A stretch of 64,000 nt of DNA from Closterium sp. Naga37s-1 (GCA_947471745.1 CANJKZ010000170.1:3748001-3812000); one strand, 5' to 3'. Shown: positions 42,259 to 53,434, counted from the stretch's first letter. Made by a program: numbers and translations. The notes: a model not told the origin generated them from the sequence alone.

Positions 42259-43312
42259 AGTCCCTGATGTTTTGATCCCTTGGATCCGCGCTGCCCGTCT
42301 CCAGCTCAGCGAGAGGTTCCACTCGGACTTTCCTGTCCTGCGTCTGCACTCTGACAGAGGTGGGGAGTTTTCCTCCGACCTCTTGAGGGCCTTCTGTCAG
42401 GGGGAGGGCATTGAGCAGTCGTTCACGCTTCCGTCCTCTCCACAGCATAATGGGGTTGCTGAGCGCCACATTGGCTTGGTCATGGAGGTCGCTCGTACCT
42501 CCTTGATCCATGCGGCTGCCCCCCACTTTCTGTGGCCGTTTGCGGTCCGATACGCTGCGCATCAGCTCAACCTTTGGCCCCGTGTCTCCGTTCCGGAGAC
42601 TTCGCCGACACTGCGTTGGACGGGAGAGGTTGGCGATGCGTCGGTGTTCCGGGTCTGGGGATCTCGTGCTTTTGTCCGCGATACATCCGCGGACAAGCTC
42701 TCCTCCCGCGTTGTTCCTTGTGTCTTCCTTGGCTTCGTCCTGGACGCGTCTGGTTGGCAGTTTTACCACCCCACCTCGCGCCGTGTCCTGCCCTCTCAGG
42801 ACGTCACTTTCGACGAGTCGGTCCCCTACTACCGCCTCTTCCCCTACCGCACTGCCCCGCTCCCCCCCCCTCCTCTCTTCCTCGCACCAGGTGCTGCTGT
42901 GGTAGACCCCCGCCCCCCTCAGGGTGCCGCTCCCTCAGGTGTGTCCCAGGTAGACCCGGTTGAGCCTGTCGAGGTAGCGGTCGACTCTCGTCCTGCTAGG
43001 GGTGCTGAGCCTGAGCGTGAGGAGCCTGGGGGTGCGGAGCCTGGGGGTGCTGAGCCTGAGCGTGCTGAGCCTGAGGGTGCTGAGTCTGGGGGTGCTGAGC
43101 CTGAGGGTGCTGAGTCTGGGGGTACTGAGCCTGGGGGTGCTGCGACTGACCGTGCTGCGCCTGGTGGCGCTCCCTCTTCACAGCAGCTGCGGGAGTGGTA
43201 CTCGCGGTACTGCAGCCTCAGGAGGGGCGCTTCTGGGGCCAGGGGTACTACTGGAGCTGGTGCTCGTGGTTCCCCGCCTAGGTGGGAGCTGCCCTCTCCC
43301 CAGCGGCTCTGA
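42218..43312 (+). pseudogene. Copia-A integrase, C-terminal part, and linker
   Basis: YTTVFPLRTKGEVPDVL, the second Asp in LHSDRGGEFSS, and Glu in PQHNGVAERHIG (Gln-His in place of the usual Gln-Gln). The tail has VPCVFLGFVLDASGW and SQDVTFDESVPYY. It then passes into 15-bp repeats encoding GAEPE/GAESG-type units (about 43010-43150) and stops at TGA 43310-43312. Confidence 0.87.
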
Positions 43313-44210
43313 GAGTGGTACTCTCGGCGCTGCAGTCTCCGGAGTGGTGCTACTGGTGTTTTGGACCCTGGAGCTGGTGCTGGAGCTGCTGGAGGCACTG
43401 CTGGTGCTGGAGGTGCTGCTAGTGCTGGAGCTGCTGGAGGTGCTGCTGGTGCCGGTGCTGCTGGAGCTGCTGGAGACGCTGCTGGTGCTGGAGCTGCTGG
43501 AGTAGCTGGTTCTGGAGGTGCTCGTACTGGTGGTACTGGAGCTGCTAGGACTGGAGCTGCTGCGGGAGTTGGAGCTGGAGGTGCTGGAGCTGCTGGTGCT
43601 CCTGGTGGTGCTGCGGGAGTTGTAGCTGGAGACCTTGGAGCTGAGGGTGCTGGAGCTGTCCCTGCTGGTTCAGGAGGTGCTGCGCAACCGCGGCCGTACT
43701 ACGTTCCGCTCCTTCAGCAGGTTCTTGGCCTCCCGCCCTCTTTTGGTCCTACTCCTCCCCTACTGAGTTCACTGCCTGTCCAGTCGCAGTCACAGTTACA
43801 GCCTGCCTCTCCGCTGCCTGGTCCTTCTCCTTACGCTGGGCCGACTAGAGGTCTTACGGAGCGACGTGAGCCTGAGTCTCGTCCTGCGTCGCCTGAGTCT
43901 CGTCCTGCGTTGCCAGAGACGCCTGTCCGCGCTGGTCGTCGTGTTCCGCGCGAGCGTCCTCCTCCTGTCCCAGGGACTCACTCCATGACTCTGCGTCCTT
44001 CCACTGCTCCACAGCGTGTCTCTCTGCCGTCTCCTCCTGCGTCCTCTCTTCCTGTCGGTCCGGACCCGGAGTCTGACTCCCTCCAAGCTGCCAGTCCTAC
44101 TGTCACGCGTCTCCTCGCCACTGTTGTCACTGACCGTACCTTTGAGTTCTCTGCTCTGCTCTAGTCGCTGAGTTAGTTGACTTTGCTGCCGCCTGTCGTC
44201 TAGACTACGC
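43313..44210 (+). pseudogene. Copia-A IN-RT linker, Gly/Ala-rich
   Basis: Imperfect GGTGCTGGAGCTGCTGGA repeats (about 43365-43680) are followed by a Pro/Ser-rich stretch (43700-44090). A frameshift and TAG occur near 44162. Related linker is found in copia-D (56661-57003 and 63742-64000, minus). Confidence 0.8.
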
Positions 44211-45045
44211 CGCTAGCCTTGTTGCTGAGTTTGAGTCTGTCTGTCCTCCGTCCTTCGGGGGTGAGTGTGCTCTTGGCACGGACGTCCTTGAGGACAGCCA
44301 GGAGGAGTTCCAGTGCTTTGCTAGACCCGGATGCACCAGACATCCCGACCCCGCGCTCTTACGCAGAGGCGATAGAGGGTCCCTACTCCTCTCAGTGGCA
44401 GACAGCCATGGACGCCGAGATGGCTTCCTGGAAGTCCACAGGCACCTACGTCGACGAGGTTCCCCCACCTGGGGCGAACATCGTCAGTGGCATGTGGATT
44501 TTCAGGGTGAAGCGGCCGCCGGGTTCTCCGCCTGTCTTCAAGGCGCGTTACGTTGCACGAGGCTTCAGTCAGCGAGAGGGCGTTGACTTCTTCCAGACCT
44601 TCTCCCCGACCCCGAAGATGACCACTCTTTGGGTTCTGCTGCACGTCGCCGCTCAGCGTGACTACGAGCTTCACTCTCTTGACTTCAGCACAGCTTTCCT
44701 ACAAGGCAGCCTGCACGAGGAGATCTGGCTGCGCCGCCCACCTGGCTTCACTGGGTCGTTCCCTGCTGGTACCCAGTGGAGCCTCCGGCGGCCAGTCTAC
44801 GGTCTCCGCCAGGCACCCCGTGAGTGGCACGACACACTGAGGACTACTCTTGCTGCTCTTGGGTTTGCTCCTTCTACTGCTGACCCGTCGCTGTTTCTAC
44901 GCACCGACACCACTCTGCCGCCGTTCTACGTTCTCGTGTACGTGGACGACCTGGTCTTTGCTACTGCTGACACTGAGGCACTCGCCCACGTGAAGTCGGA
45001 GCTGTAGAAGAGACACACGTGCACAGAACTGGGTGAGCTGACAAG
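44211..45045 (+). pseudogene. Copia-A reverse transcriptase
   Basis: SSQWQTAMDAEMASWKSTG, KARYVARGFSQREGVDFF, DYELHSLDFSTAFLQGSL, PVYGLRQAPREWHDTL and the catalytic VYVDDLVFATAD. About 20 codons are missing near 44315 relative to copia-D. TAG at 45005-45007 replaces the CAG seen in copia-R; copia-D has the same TAG at 54568-54570. The frame is cut at 45050 by copia-B and resumes at 49793. Confidence 0.88.
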
Positions 45046-45050
45046 CTATC

Positions 45051-45617
45051 TGACGCCTTGGCTGACACCTCTGTGGGACGTGTAGTTGCCCGCAACACCA
45101 CCACTCTTCCGTGTCCGGCGGCTCCCTCAGGTTTTCTTACAGGTTACTACACCTCCTCGTTCTCTAGGAACCTGGTGGGTGTCAGTCACCTCCACGACCT
45201 AGGTGTAGTCACCACTTCCCACTGGACGAGCCTGTTGCCTCCTGCACAGTCGGTACCACTGGGGCCCCTCTGGCCACTTTTCACAGAGAGCCGGGCTCTA
45301 GTCTGTACTCACTACACACTGGGTCCCACCGCACTGGGTCAGGCCAGGTCAGGTCAGGTCAGGTAGCTGCTGTGTCGTGCGACTGTCGCTCCCTCACCCA
45401 CCCGTCTGTCCTCTGGCACCACCGTCTAGGTCACCCGTCGTTCCCACATCTCAGTAGGATGGCACATTACCGTCTGGTCTCAGGTCTCCCAGAGTCGCTT
45501 GCCCCGCTTCCTCGCTCGCCTGCGCCGCTGTGCACTCCTTGCGTCGAGGGTCGGTAGCGCGCTGCCCCTCACTCCTCCTCGTTCCCCCCCACCACGGCTC
45601 CCTTCCAGATCCTGCAC
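45051..45617 (+). pseudogene. Copia-B protease remnant and integrase zinc region
   Basis: It starts at ADTSVGRVVARNTTTLP, downstream of the DSGAS protease site. A (CAGGT)n run at about 45340-45364 has a different copy number from copia-H and shifts the frame. HHRLGHPSFPHLSRM and CTPCVEGR follow, then TAG at 45555-45557 (CAG in copia-H). Confidence 0.87.
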
Positions 45618-47009
45618 TTGGACGTCTGGGGCCCCTCCCCGGTCCTTGGACCATGTCAGGAGCGCTACTTCCTGATTGTGGTGGACGACTACTCCCGCTA
45701 CACCACGGTTTTCCCCTTGCGACGGAAGGCCGACGTGCCTACCATCCTCGAGCCGTGGCTACTAGCGTGGGGTGGTGCCCAGGGTCTGTGTGGGCTTCGC
45801 CTACACTCGGATCGTGGTGGTGAGTTTTCTTCCACTCGTTTGGAGACGTTTTGTCAGGGTCGGGGAGTCATTCAGTCGTACTCACTACCAGCCTCGCCGC
45901 AGCAGAACGGGGTAGCCAAGCGTTGCATCGGCCTGGTCATGGAGGTTGCCCAGACCTCCATGTGCCATGCCGGTGCCCCTCAGTTCTTGTGGCCTCAGGC
46001 GGTCCGCTACGCCGCGCACCAGCTGAACCTGTGGCCCAGTGACGCACGGCCACGGGTGACGCCGGTCTCTCTCTGGTCAGGTTTACAGGGTGTAGCAGCT
46101 GAATTCCGTCTCTGGGGTTGTCTGGATCACGTTCGCGCCCCTGGCGCGAACAAGTTGTTTCCGCGCACTCGTGCCTGCGTCTTTCTTGGCTTCCCTTTGG
46201 ACGCCTCCGGCTGGGTGTTCTACGACCCGGTCACCTGCGGTTTCTTCGCTTCTCAGGACGTCACGTTCGACGAGTCTGTCTGTTACTACAGGAGTCGCCC
46301 CCACCGAGGTACTGAGGTCTTTTCCCCCCCGCTGTTCCTCACCCTTGAGCCTCCCCCAGTCGCCCCGGTAGCTCCACCCCCTTCGCGTCCTGCCCCGTCA
46401 GGTGTGTCGCACGTCACACTGCAGTCGTCCCCCCCACAGCGTCCAGTCCCTGTCGTGTCTGGGGGTGCGGGAGGTGCAGTTGCGGAGGGTGAGGGTACTG
46501 GGGCTGTAGGAGCTGGTGGTGTCGGTTCTGGGGGTGCAGGGGTTGTGGGCGTGGAGGTCACTCCTGTGGAGGACACGGCAGCCTCGAGTCGGCGGCCTCG
46601 CCCCGCCTCACCCCCTGGCTTCCCGTCCGTCCCGCAGTTTCCTCCTCGTCCTTCTCTGCCGCCGGTTGCTGCGGAGCCTGGGGGTGTTCCTGCGGGAGGT
46701 ACTGGAGGCCCCGGGGGTGTCGGTGTTGGAGGTTCTGGTTTTTGGGGTGCTGGAGCTGGAGGCACTGGCACTGTGGCACCTACACCGCGCACTGTACGTT
46801 TCCTGACCCGTGAGCAGCGTCTCCTTCGGTTGGAGAGGGAGGAGCATGAGCGGTTTGAGAGGGCACAGCAGCAGCAGCAGCAGCAGCAGCAACAGGAGAG
46901 AGTAGAGGGGGAGTCACAGCCGCAGCAGGAGAGTGTAGAGGAGGAGTCACGGCCGCACCAGGAGAGGGTAGAGCAGGAGTCCCGCCCGCAGCAGCAGGTG
47001 CAGTTATAG
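45618..47009 (+). pseudogene. Copia-B integrase and linker, 463 aa
   Basis: The integrase core shows LDVWGPSPVLGP, LHSDRGGEFSS and PQQNGVAKRCIGLV; the usual Glu of the AER motif is Lys here, so the catalytic triad is broken. The tail (ACVFLGFPLDASGW, SQDVTFDESVCYY) and a Pro/Gly/Ala-rich linker end in a short poly-Gln and Gln/Glu repeats. It stops at TAG 47007-47009. Confidence 0.88.
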
Positions 47010-47086
47010 TCACAGCAGGAGAGAGTAGAGGAGCAGTCCCGGCCGCACCAGGAGAGGGTAGAGCAGGAGCCCCACCGCAGCAACAG

Positions 47087-49432
47087 GTGCAGTTACAGAC
47101 CCAGCAGGAGAGAGTAGAGGAGGATTCACGGCCGCAGCAGGAGAGGGTAGCGCAGGAGTCCCGGTTGCAGCAGCGGGTGCAGCTGCAGTCGCAGCAGGAG
47201 AGGGCAGAGGCGGAGCCACAGGAGCAGCAGCAGGGGCCGGTACCGTCGCAGCAGACGCCAGAGGAGGCGGAGCAGCAGCGACTGCGATTACGCAACCTCC
47301 CCGACCCAGCACCTGCACGCTTTGTTCGTGGTCCCCTACCGTCCCCGCCTGTTCCCCCTGTTGAGTCCCTTTCCTCGTCCCAGTGGACTCGTCGTTCCCC
47401 CCTCAGTCGTGCTGTGTCCCCAGAGCGTCGTCGGTCCCGTTACCGTGCAGACGGTCCGTTCCACCTTGTTCTTCGCTCTCGTGTTCCACCTCCTCCTGTC
47501 CTTCCACAGCCCCCTGAGTTGTTCCTCACTGTGCTTCACGAACCGTTGTCCGACTACCTCCGTGCCTCCCGTCCTGTCGTCTCCCGTGTTTTGTCCGCGT
47601 TGGTCACTCACCCGACTGCACCTCTGTCGTCTGTTTCGGCACTTGTTACCACTGTCACTGGCTTTGCCTCTTCCCACCGCCTTGACTACGCCGCTCACGT
47701 GGTGAGTGGCCCTGCTCGTTCTCCGTTCTCTGGGGGTGCTCCTGTTTTTCCCTTTGAGGTCCTCGAGGACAGGCAGTTCGAGCTTGGTTTTCTTGCGGCC
47801 GCTGTTCCTCATCTCTGCACCATGCTACTTGCCCCTGAGGGGGATCCAGACGCCCTTGACATCCCGATCCCTCGCACTCACGCCAAGGCGGTCTCGGGAC
47901 CCTGGGCTTCGTACTGGATAGCAGCTGAGGAGGCAGAGATGGCATCTTATAGGTCCACAGGCACTTACGTCGACGCAGTCCCACCACCTGGGACGAACGT
48001 CGTCAGTGGCCGATGGCTCTACAAGGTGAAGCGGCCGCCTGGATCACCACCTGTGTTCAAGGCGCGCTATGTGGCGAGAGGCTTCAGTCAGCGAGAGGGG
48101 GTGGACTTCTTCCAGACCTTCGCTCCCACGCCGAAGATGAGTACCCTTCGGGTGTTGCTGCATATTGCAGCACAGCGCGACTACGAGTTGCACTCCTTGG
48201 ACTTTTCCACCGCGTTCCTTCAGGGGAGCCTGCACGAGCAGATCTGGCTGCGTCGCCCGCCTGGCTTCACTGACTCTTTCCCACCTGGGACCCAGTGGCA
48301 GCTGCGTCGACCAGTCTACGGCCTGCGTCAGGCTCCACGTGAGTGGCACGACACACTTCGCTCGACCCTTGCAGCTCTTGACTTCTTTCCGTCGTCTGCT
48401 GACCCGTCACTGTTCGTTCGCCGTGGCTCGGCCCCGTTCTTTGTCCTGGTCTACGTCGACGACCTGGTGTTCGCCACTCCCGACCGACGCGCGCTGGCCT
48501 CCGTGAAGGAGGAACTGCTGAGGAGACACACTTGCACTAACCTTGGTGAGCTGCAGCACTACCTTGGCCTGCAGATCACCAGGGACAGGGCAGCTCGCAC
48601 CATTACGCTGACTCAGTGGCATATGGTCGAGCAGATCCTCAAGCGGTTTCGCTTCCCGTTGTCCAAGGTACAGCTCACCCCTCTTGGTGTGGATCATGGG
48701 CTCACGGCTCCACCTTCGGACGAGCCATTTGAGTCCAGCGGTCCATATCCTGAGCTGGTGGGTTGTCTCATGTACCTGATGACCTGCACTCGCCCAGACC
48801 TAGCTTACCCTCTTAGCGTCCTTGCGCGCTTTGTTGCGCCTGGGAGACACCGGCCTTCCCACAGGTACGCGGCTAAGAGGGTGGCAAAGTATGTGGCGAG
48901 TACATCAGGCATGGGACTTGTCCTTGGAGGGAAGCATCCAGTTACACTTACAGGTTACTCGGACTCGTCGTGGGCCGACGACACGGAGACGCGTCGGTCT
49001 ACACACGGGTACTCCTTTAGCCTCGGGGCAGGTGCTGTTTCGTGGCGGTCGACTCGGGCGTCGTCTGTCGCCGGTTCCAGCTGTGAGGCCGAGGTGTACG
49101 CCGCGGCCATGGCCGCTCAGGAGCTTCGCTGGCCGTCTTTCCTTCTCACCGACCTTGGTGAGCGGCCTCGCTCTCCCCCAGTCTTGTTCGCTGACAACAG
49201 GTCTGCTGTCCTATTGTGTGAGGAGCCCCGACTGGTTGGGAAGGCGAAGCACATCCAGCTTCGTTACTTCCTTCTGCGTGAGTTGCAGCAGCGTGGCCAG
49301 GCCCGCGTGGTCCGTGTGGTCTCTGAGGCCAACACTGCAGATATCTTCACCAAGGCGTTGCCGCCTTGTGACCACCAGCGTTTCTGCACCCAGCTTGGCC
49401 TTGTGCCTGCCCGTCCTCACTTGCTTACGTAG
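47087..49432 (+). pseudogene. Copia-B linker end, reverse transcriptase and RNase H, 781 aa
   Basis: This is the longest intact frame of this family in the window. Gln/Glu repeats come first, then a Pro/Ser/Arg segment, then RT from about residue 265 (WASYWIAAEEAEMASY, KARYVARGFSQREG, PVYGLRQAPREWHDTL, VYVDDLVFATPD), RNase H (LTGYSDSSWADDTETRRST, SSCEAEVYAAAMAAQE, LFADNRSAVLL) and the C-terminus. A frameshift near 47070 separates it from the upstream linker. Catalytic residues are visible, but it is only part of a polyprotein that cannot be completed in this copy. Confidence 0.88.
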
Positions 49433-49647
49433 AGATGCATTGTCCTGCATGTCTTGTACTCTTGCATCTATATATATTTGCTATATACCTGCATGTGGAC
49501 TGGCCTTGTGGCCCCTTGCTTTTTCTCGGAGTGTGTGTGACTTTGAGCTCCACCCTGAGATTTGTCTTGTTCTTGTGGACTGGTCCTGTGACCGTTGCTT
49601 GCTCTTGTTGTTTCTACAGGACTACCGTCACCTAGACTATGGGGGTG
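49433..49647 (+). other. Copia-B 3' untranslated region and polypurine tract
   Basis: Non-coding, with TGGTCCTGTGACC-type repeats like those of copia-H and A. It ends ACTATGGGGGTG before the LTR. Confidence 0.7.
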
Positions 49648-49787
49648 TGTCAAACTATATTTCTATAGCTTGTGTACTTCTAGTCTAGGTGTTCTCCCTT
49701 GTGTTATTTTTGTACTTGCACTAGGGTTAGGTTTTCAAATATCTTTTTTGTACTTCCTGTTTTTTAGTTAACTTTTACATTGTGACA
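49648..49787 (+). repeat. 3' LTR of copia-B (140 bp)
   Basis: TGTCAAACTATA...ATTGTGACA. It is followed by CTATC and the resumed copia-A frame. Confidence 0.9.
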
Positions 49788-49792
49788 CTATC

Positions 49793-50664
49793 TTGGCTTG
49801 CGGATCACCCGGAACAGAGCACAGCACACCATCACCTTGACTCAGTCACACATGGTGCAGCAGGTCCTTCAGCGCTTCCGCTTCACGTACTCCTCGCCTC
49901 AGTCCACTCCTCTGCCTACCGGTCACTCGCTCTCAGCTCTGCCTTCGGATGAGTCCGTAGAGCCGAGTGGCCCGTATCCAGAGCTTGTGGGCTGCCTCAT
50001 GTACCTGATGACCTGCACTCGACCGGACCTTGCATACCCTCTTAGCATCCTAGCACGCTATGTCGCTCCCGGCCGTCACTGGAAGGAGCACATGGATACT
50101 GCTAAGAGGGTGTTGCGCTACTTGTGCAGTACGTCGGGCATGGGGCTTGTGCTTGGAGGACGGAGCGACGTTGTCCTCAGTGGGCACACTGACGCTTCTT
50201 GGGTTGACGACCAGGCTACACAGCGGTCGTCTCAGGGTTACACCTTCAGCCTTGGCTCTGGTTCAGTCTCTTGGCGTTCTACACGCTCGTCTTCAGTTCT
50301 CAGCTCCAGTTGTGAGGCTGAGATCTACGCCACAGCCATGGCTGCACAGGAGTTACGCTGGCTCACCTACCTGCTGACCGACCTGGGAGAGCGGCCTCGT
50401 TCCCCTCCAGTGCTCTACGTCGACAACAAGGCCACCATTGCCTTGTGTCAGGAGCACAGACTGGAGCACAAAATGAAGCACATCGCTCTGCGCTACTTCC
50501 TTGCTCGAGAGTTGCAGCAGCGTGGTCAGCTTCGTCTTATTTACGTGGCCACTCGGGCCAACACTGCTGATGTGTTCACCAAGGCGCTTCAGCCTTGTGA
50601 TCATCAGCGTTTCTGTACTCTTCTCGGTCTAGTGCCTATTGTGCCTCACTTGCTTGCTTCTTGA
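49793..50664 (+). pseudogene. Copia-A RT end and RNase H
   Basis: It continues the interrupted frame: ITLTQSHMVQQVLQRFRFTY, YLMTCTRPDLAYPLSILARY, then RNase H (LSGHTDASWVDDQATQRSS, SSCEAEIYATAMAAQE, LYVDNKATIALCQEH) and the normal C-terminus to 50664. This 3' part is intact. Confidence 0.9.
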
Positions 50665-50895
50665 CTCTGCTTGTACTCTGATCTCTATATATATATACCT
50701 GCATACTTACACTTGCTAGGTTGTGATCACTGTACCTCTTGTTATATTATCAAACCGCATGTGAACTGGTCTTGCGACCGCTTGCTTGTGCTCGGAATTT
50801 GTGTGGTTTCCTTGAGATCCACCCTGAGCTTGCTTTGCTTTGCTTTGACTGGTCTTGTGACCATGTGGTTGTTCCCCACTTCGCCTATGGGGGTG
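50665..50895 (+). other. Copia-A 3' untranslated region and polypurine tract
   Basis: Non-coding. It ends CTATGGGGGTG directly before the 3' LTR. Confidence 0.75.
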
Positions 50896-51031
50896 TGTCA
50901 AACATTGTACATGTTTATATTGTGTAGGCTATAGTGGGTTTAGCCTTAGGGGGTACAACTTTGCTAGGGTTTCCTACTTGTATCACTCTGTTGCCTAGTT
51001 TCATATTCTCATGCAGTACTGGATTCTAACA
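50896..51031 (+). repeat. 3' LTR of copia-A (136 bp)
   Basis: TGTCAAACATTG...GATTCTAACA, followed by the TSD GCGTG and the second part of the Ty3-C LTR. Confidence 0.92.
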
Positions 51032-51036
51032 GCGTG

Positions 51037-51244
51037 CACTGAATTCTGGGCTTTTCGGTTGCCACTGAATTGCCTTCTACCGGATTCAGGAAGGGTCTGT
51101 TCGGGACGCTTCGCGACCCTCAGAACCTTCGCGTAACACCTGGTTACTGGGCCTTGTGTCGAGCCTATATATAGCCTCGTGTTGTACCCAGGTGACTCAG
51201 CCAATTCAAACTCTCTTTTCTGAGCTCGATCCTAGATCCTCACA
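51037..51244 (+). repeat. 5' LTR of Ty3-C, second part
   Basis: It continues the LTR cut at 39283 (together about 370 bp against 379 bp for Ty3-1). A TATATATAG box lies at about 51169-51178 and it ends CCTCACA at 51244. The PBS CTTGGTAATCAGAGC follows. Confidence 0.92.
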
Positions 51245-51691
51245 CTTGGTAATCAGAGCTTGTTTGCACGCGAAGTTTTTCGACCGCTAAAACCTAGCTT
51301 TTAAAACCGCGGGGGCGACGACGAAAAGCGCCGATTTTGGGCACGTAAACCAGTTCCGCGCTATTTTTTAACGTCCCCCTCGAACCGGTTTTCGAACACT
51401 CCTCAGGTCCAGTGGCGAAAAAAGTTGGAATTTCGACCGTCATAACGATTCGAATCTTAACGGCCCTGAGAATTTCGCCCAAAAAAGTTGGAATTTGGAG
51501 CGTCGGATCGAATTTCTTCTCAACGGCCAAAATCGGGCGCGAATTTCGACTAAGGGAGAATTACGCGACCTACAGAATCAGCGCTCGTTATTTCTACAGC
51601 CAATTCGAATCGCAGTGAGTGAACCAGCGCCTAGAAATTAATTATTTTTGTCGCAAATCTTCCTGTAAATCACCAAATAGAGGAAACTAGT
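51245..51691 (+). other. Ty3-C leader
   Basis: PBS (51245-51259) and untranslated leader. The leader runs directly into the middle of gag, so the first ~120 gag codons present in Ty3-1 are deleted. Confidence 0.75.
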
Positions 51692-52318
51692 GCCCCGACA
51701 CAAGATGCAATGCGGATTCGGCTCGCAGTGACACTGTTGCGAGGCCCGGCGCTCGAGTGGATTTACAACAGTAATGAGATCCGAGGCGAGGGGTCATGGA
51801 CGCAGTTTCAAGCAGCTTTAATTCAACGTTTCGAACCGATTAATTCGAGCTATATGGCACGGCAGGAGATTCATCGGCATTAACAGTTCGGCAGTGTAAC
51901 ACAGTACACGCAGCAGATGGAGAGCCTCTTCAACCGAATTACCGACCTGACCGAAGGGGAAAAAATTCAAGCATATGCTGAGGGGTTAAAAATGGAAGTC
52001 CGCCGACAGGTGATTGCCGCGAACTACAACAACTATTGCGACATGGTGTGTGCAGCAGAGAGATTCGATGCGCCGATGCGAGATCAACCCGAAACACGAC
52101 GACGCGTGCCGAACAGATCATTCGGCACGGAGCGATCGGCACCACCCACGGGCGCCGACCTGATGGATATCGACAAGATCGATGCGAAGCAGCGGCCGAC
52201 AAAATATGAGAACTTCGAATTTTGTGGTGCAGCAGGACATCGATTCTTGGCGTGTTGGAAATTGAAGAAGGTACGAGCGAAGTTGCAGGGCAACAACAGT
52301 GCGGCATCCCCGAAGTAA
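51692..52318 (+). pseudogene. gag: Ty3-C Gag, N-terminally deleted
   Basis: It is aligned to Ty3-1 Gag from RIRLAVTLLRGPALEWIY on. TAA at 51881-51883 interrupts it. EKIQAYAEGLKMEVRRQV is conserved. The zinc knuckle reads FEFCGAAGHRFLAC: the first Cys of CX2C is Phe, so the knuckle is broken. It ends in TAA at 52316-52318. Confidence 0.87.
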
Positions 52319-52324
52319 AAAAAC

Positions 52325-53071
52325 ATGGCGACTTTGGAGTGGGCGAAAAAAGGAGGACATGATGGCGCGAATTTAAAACGCCACGACCGGCCGGCAACAG
52401 GGGAAATCGCCGAGACAAATGGAGGCTCCGCGAAACCAGACTCTGCACCGACCGGGAAACTCCAGCCGAACACCCCCGAGAGTAAGAATATTACTTCTCG
52501 AGGTTTTCAAGCCTTTGAAAAATTCAGGGGAGATTTCAAGGCCAAAAAAAAGCCTTTAGATATTATTCGGGTACTTGAGAAGTTGGGCAAACCACTCCGG
52601 AGCTTTGAAAAGGGTCGTGCGTTCCAAGGAGTTAATATTCTCTCCCCGCAGCATGGTGTTAAGGCTCCCCATTGCCCAAAGGTGAAGCCTACACAGCTGC
52701 AAAGGCTTAGGGGAAGGTTCCAGGCCAAGACGAAGCTAAATCGGCCTCGGATAAATCCTTCCAACCCTACTCAGTTGAAAACTGATATCGAGTCAGCAGC
52801 TTCGAGCGCATGATCGAGGAATGATCTATTCGACGTACCCTTCGATCCTATAAGCGAGACCATCTATGGTTACTCGGAGCAGCAACAACCACAACTACTC
52901 GAGGTGATCTGCAACGGGCGATGCCTCCAGGCACTGGTGGATAGCGGCGCGTCTCACTCGATGTACGACCGCGGGACGTTGGAGAAAATTGGAGAACCTT
53001 CGGAGGAGACCAAGTTCACGGCAATGATGGTGGACGGTACGAAACGTCCCATCGACGGCGAAGCATCACTG
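52325..53071 (+). pseudogene. pol: Ty3-C pol start: basic leader segment and protease
   Basis: The first Met is seven bases after the gag stop and in the same frame. A Lys-rich segment (AFEKFRGDFKAKKKPLDII, ILSPQHGVKAPHC) matches Ty3-1 and ends at TGA 52811-52813. The same frame continues with protease ([20 protein letters not shown]). At 53071 copia-D interrupts it in the GEASL segment. RT and the rest are outside the window. Confidence 0.87.
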
Positions 53072-53198
53072 TGTCAGAATCAACACGTGTGTTTGCACTA
53101 GGAAAGTGGTGGGTACAAGTAGGCAACCCTAAACTTACTGTACCCCATAGTAACTACCCCACTACAGCCTAAACAAACTGTAGAGTATAAGTTTGACA
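53072..53198 (-). repeat. 3' LTR of copia-D (127 bp)
   Basis: Plus-strand ends are TGTCAGAATC and GTTTGACA. The purine tract CTATGGGGGTG (minus) lies just inside (53199-53209). It is diverged from the copia-A LTR although the coding parts are related. Confidence 0.9.
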
Positions 53199-53434
53199 CA
53201 CCCCCATAGGCAAAGTGGGGGAGAGCAAAGAAAGGGGGGTCACAAGACCAGTCAAGAGAAGCAAAGCAAGCTCAGGGTGGATCACAACGTCACCACGCAT
53301 TCTGAGCGCAAGCAGACGGCCATAAGGCCAGTTCACATGCACAGTTATACAGCATAGAACAAACACGACAGTGATCAAAGCCTAGCAAGTGGAAGCATGC
53401 ACGTATAGATACATAGATCACAGTACAAGCAAAG
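53199..53434 (-). other. Copia-D 3' untranslated region
   Basis: Non-coding, with TGGTCTTGTGACC-type repeats as in copia-A. Confidence 0.65.

Larger units (their letters stand above)
45051..49787 (+). mobile_element. Copia-B: Ty1/copia element of the copia-H family without 5' LTR or gag (4.7 kb)
   Basis: CTATC occurs on both sides (45046-45050, 49788-49792), and the copia-A RT frame continues across the insertion. The right end is a normal 3' LTR (49648-49787), but the left end starts directly in protease-coding sequence (TGACGCCTTGGCTGACACC). The 5' LTR, leader, gag and the protease active site are absent. Confidence 0.9.
39284..51031 (+). mobile_element. Copia-A: Ty1/copia element, 11.7 kb with nested copia-B
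   Basis: LTRs at 39284-39415 and 50896-51031 (TGTCAAAC...TTCTAACA) are flanked by GCGTG at 39279-39283 and 51032-51036. All domains are recognisable in the order gag, PR, IN, RT, RNase H. Copia-B is inserted in RT with TSD CTATC. The reading frame has several stops and shifts, so the copy is dead. Confidence 0.93.
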
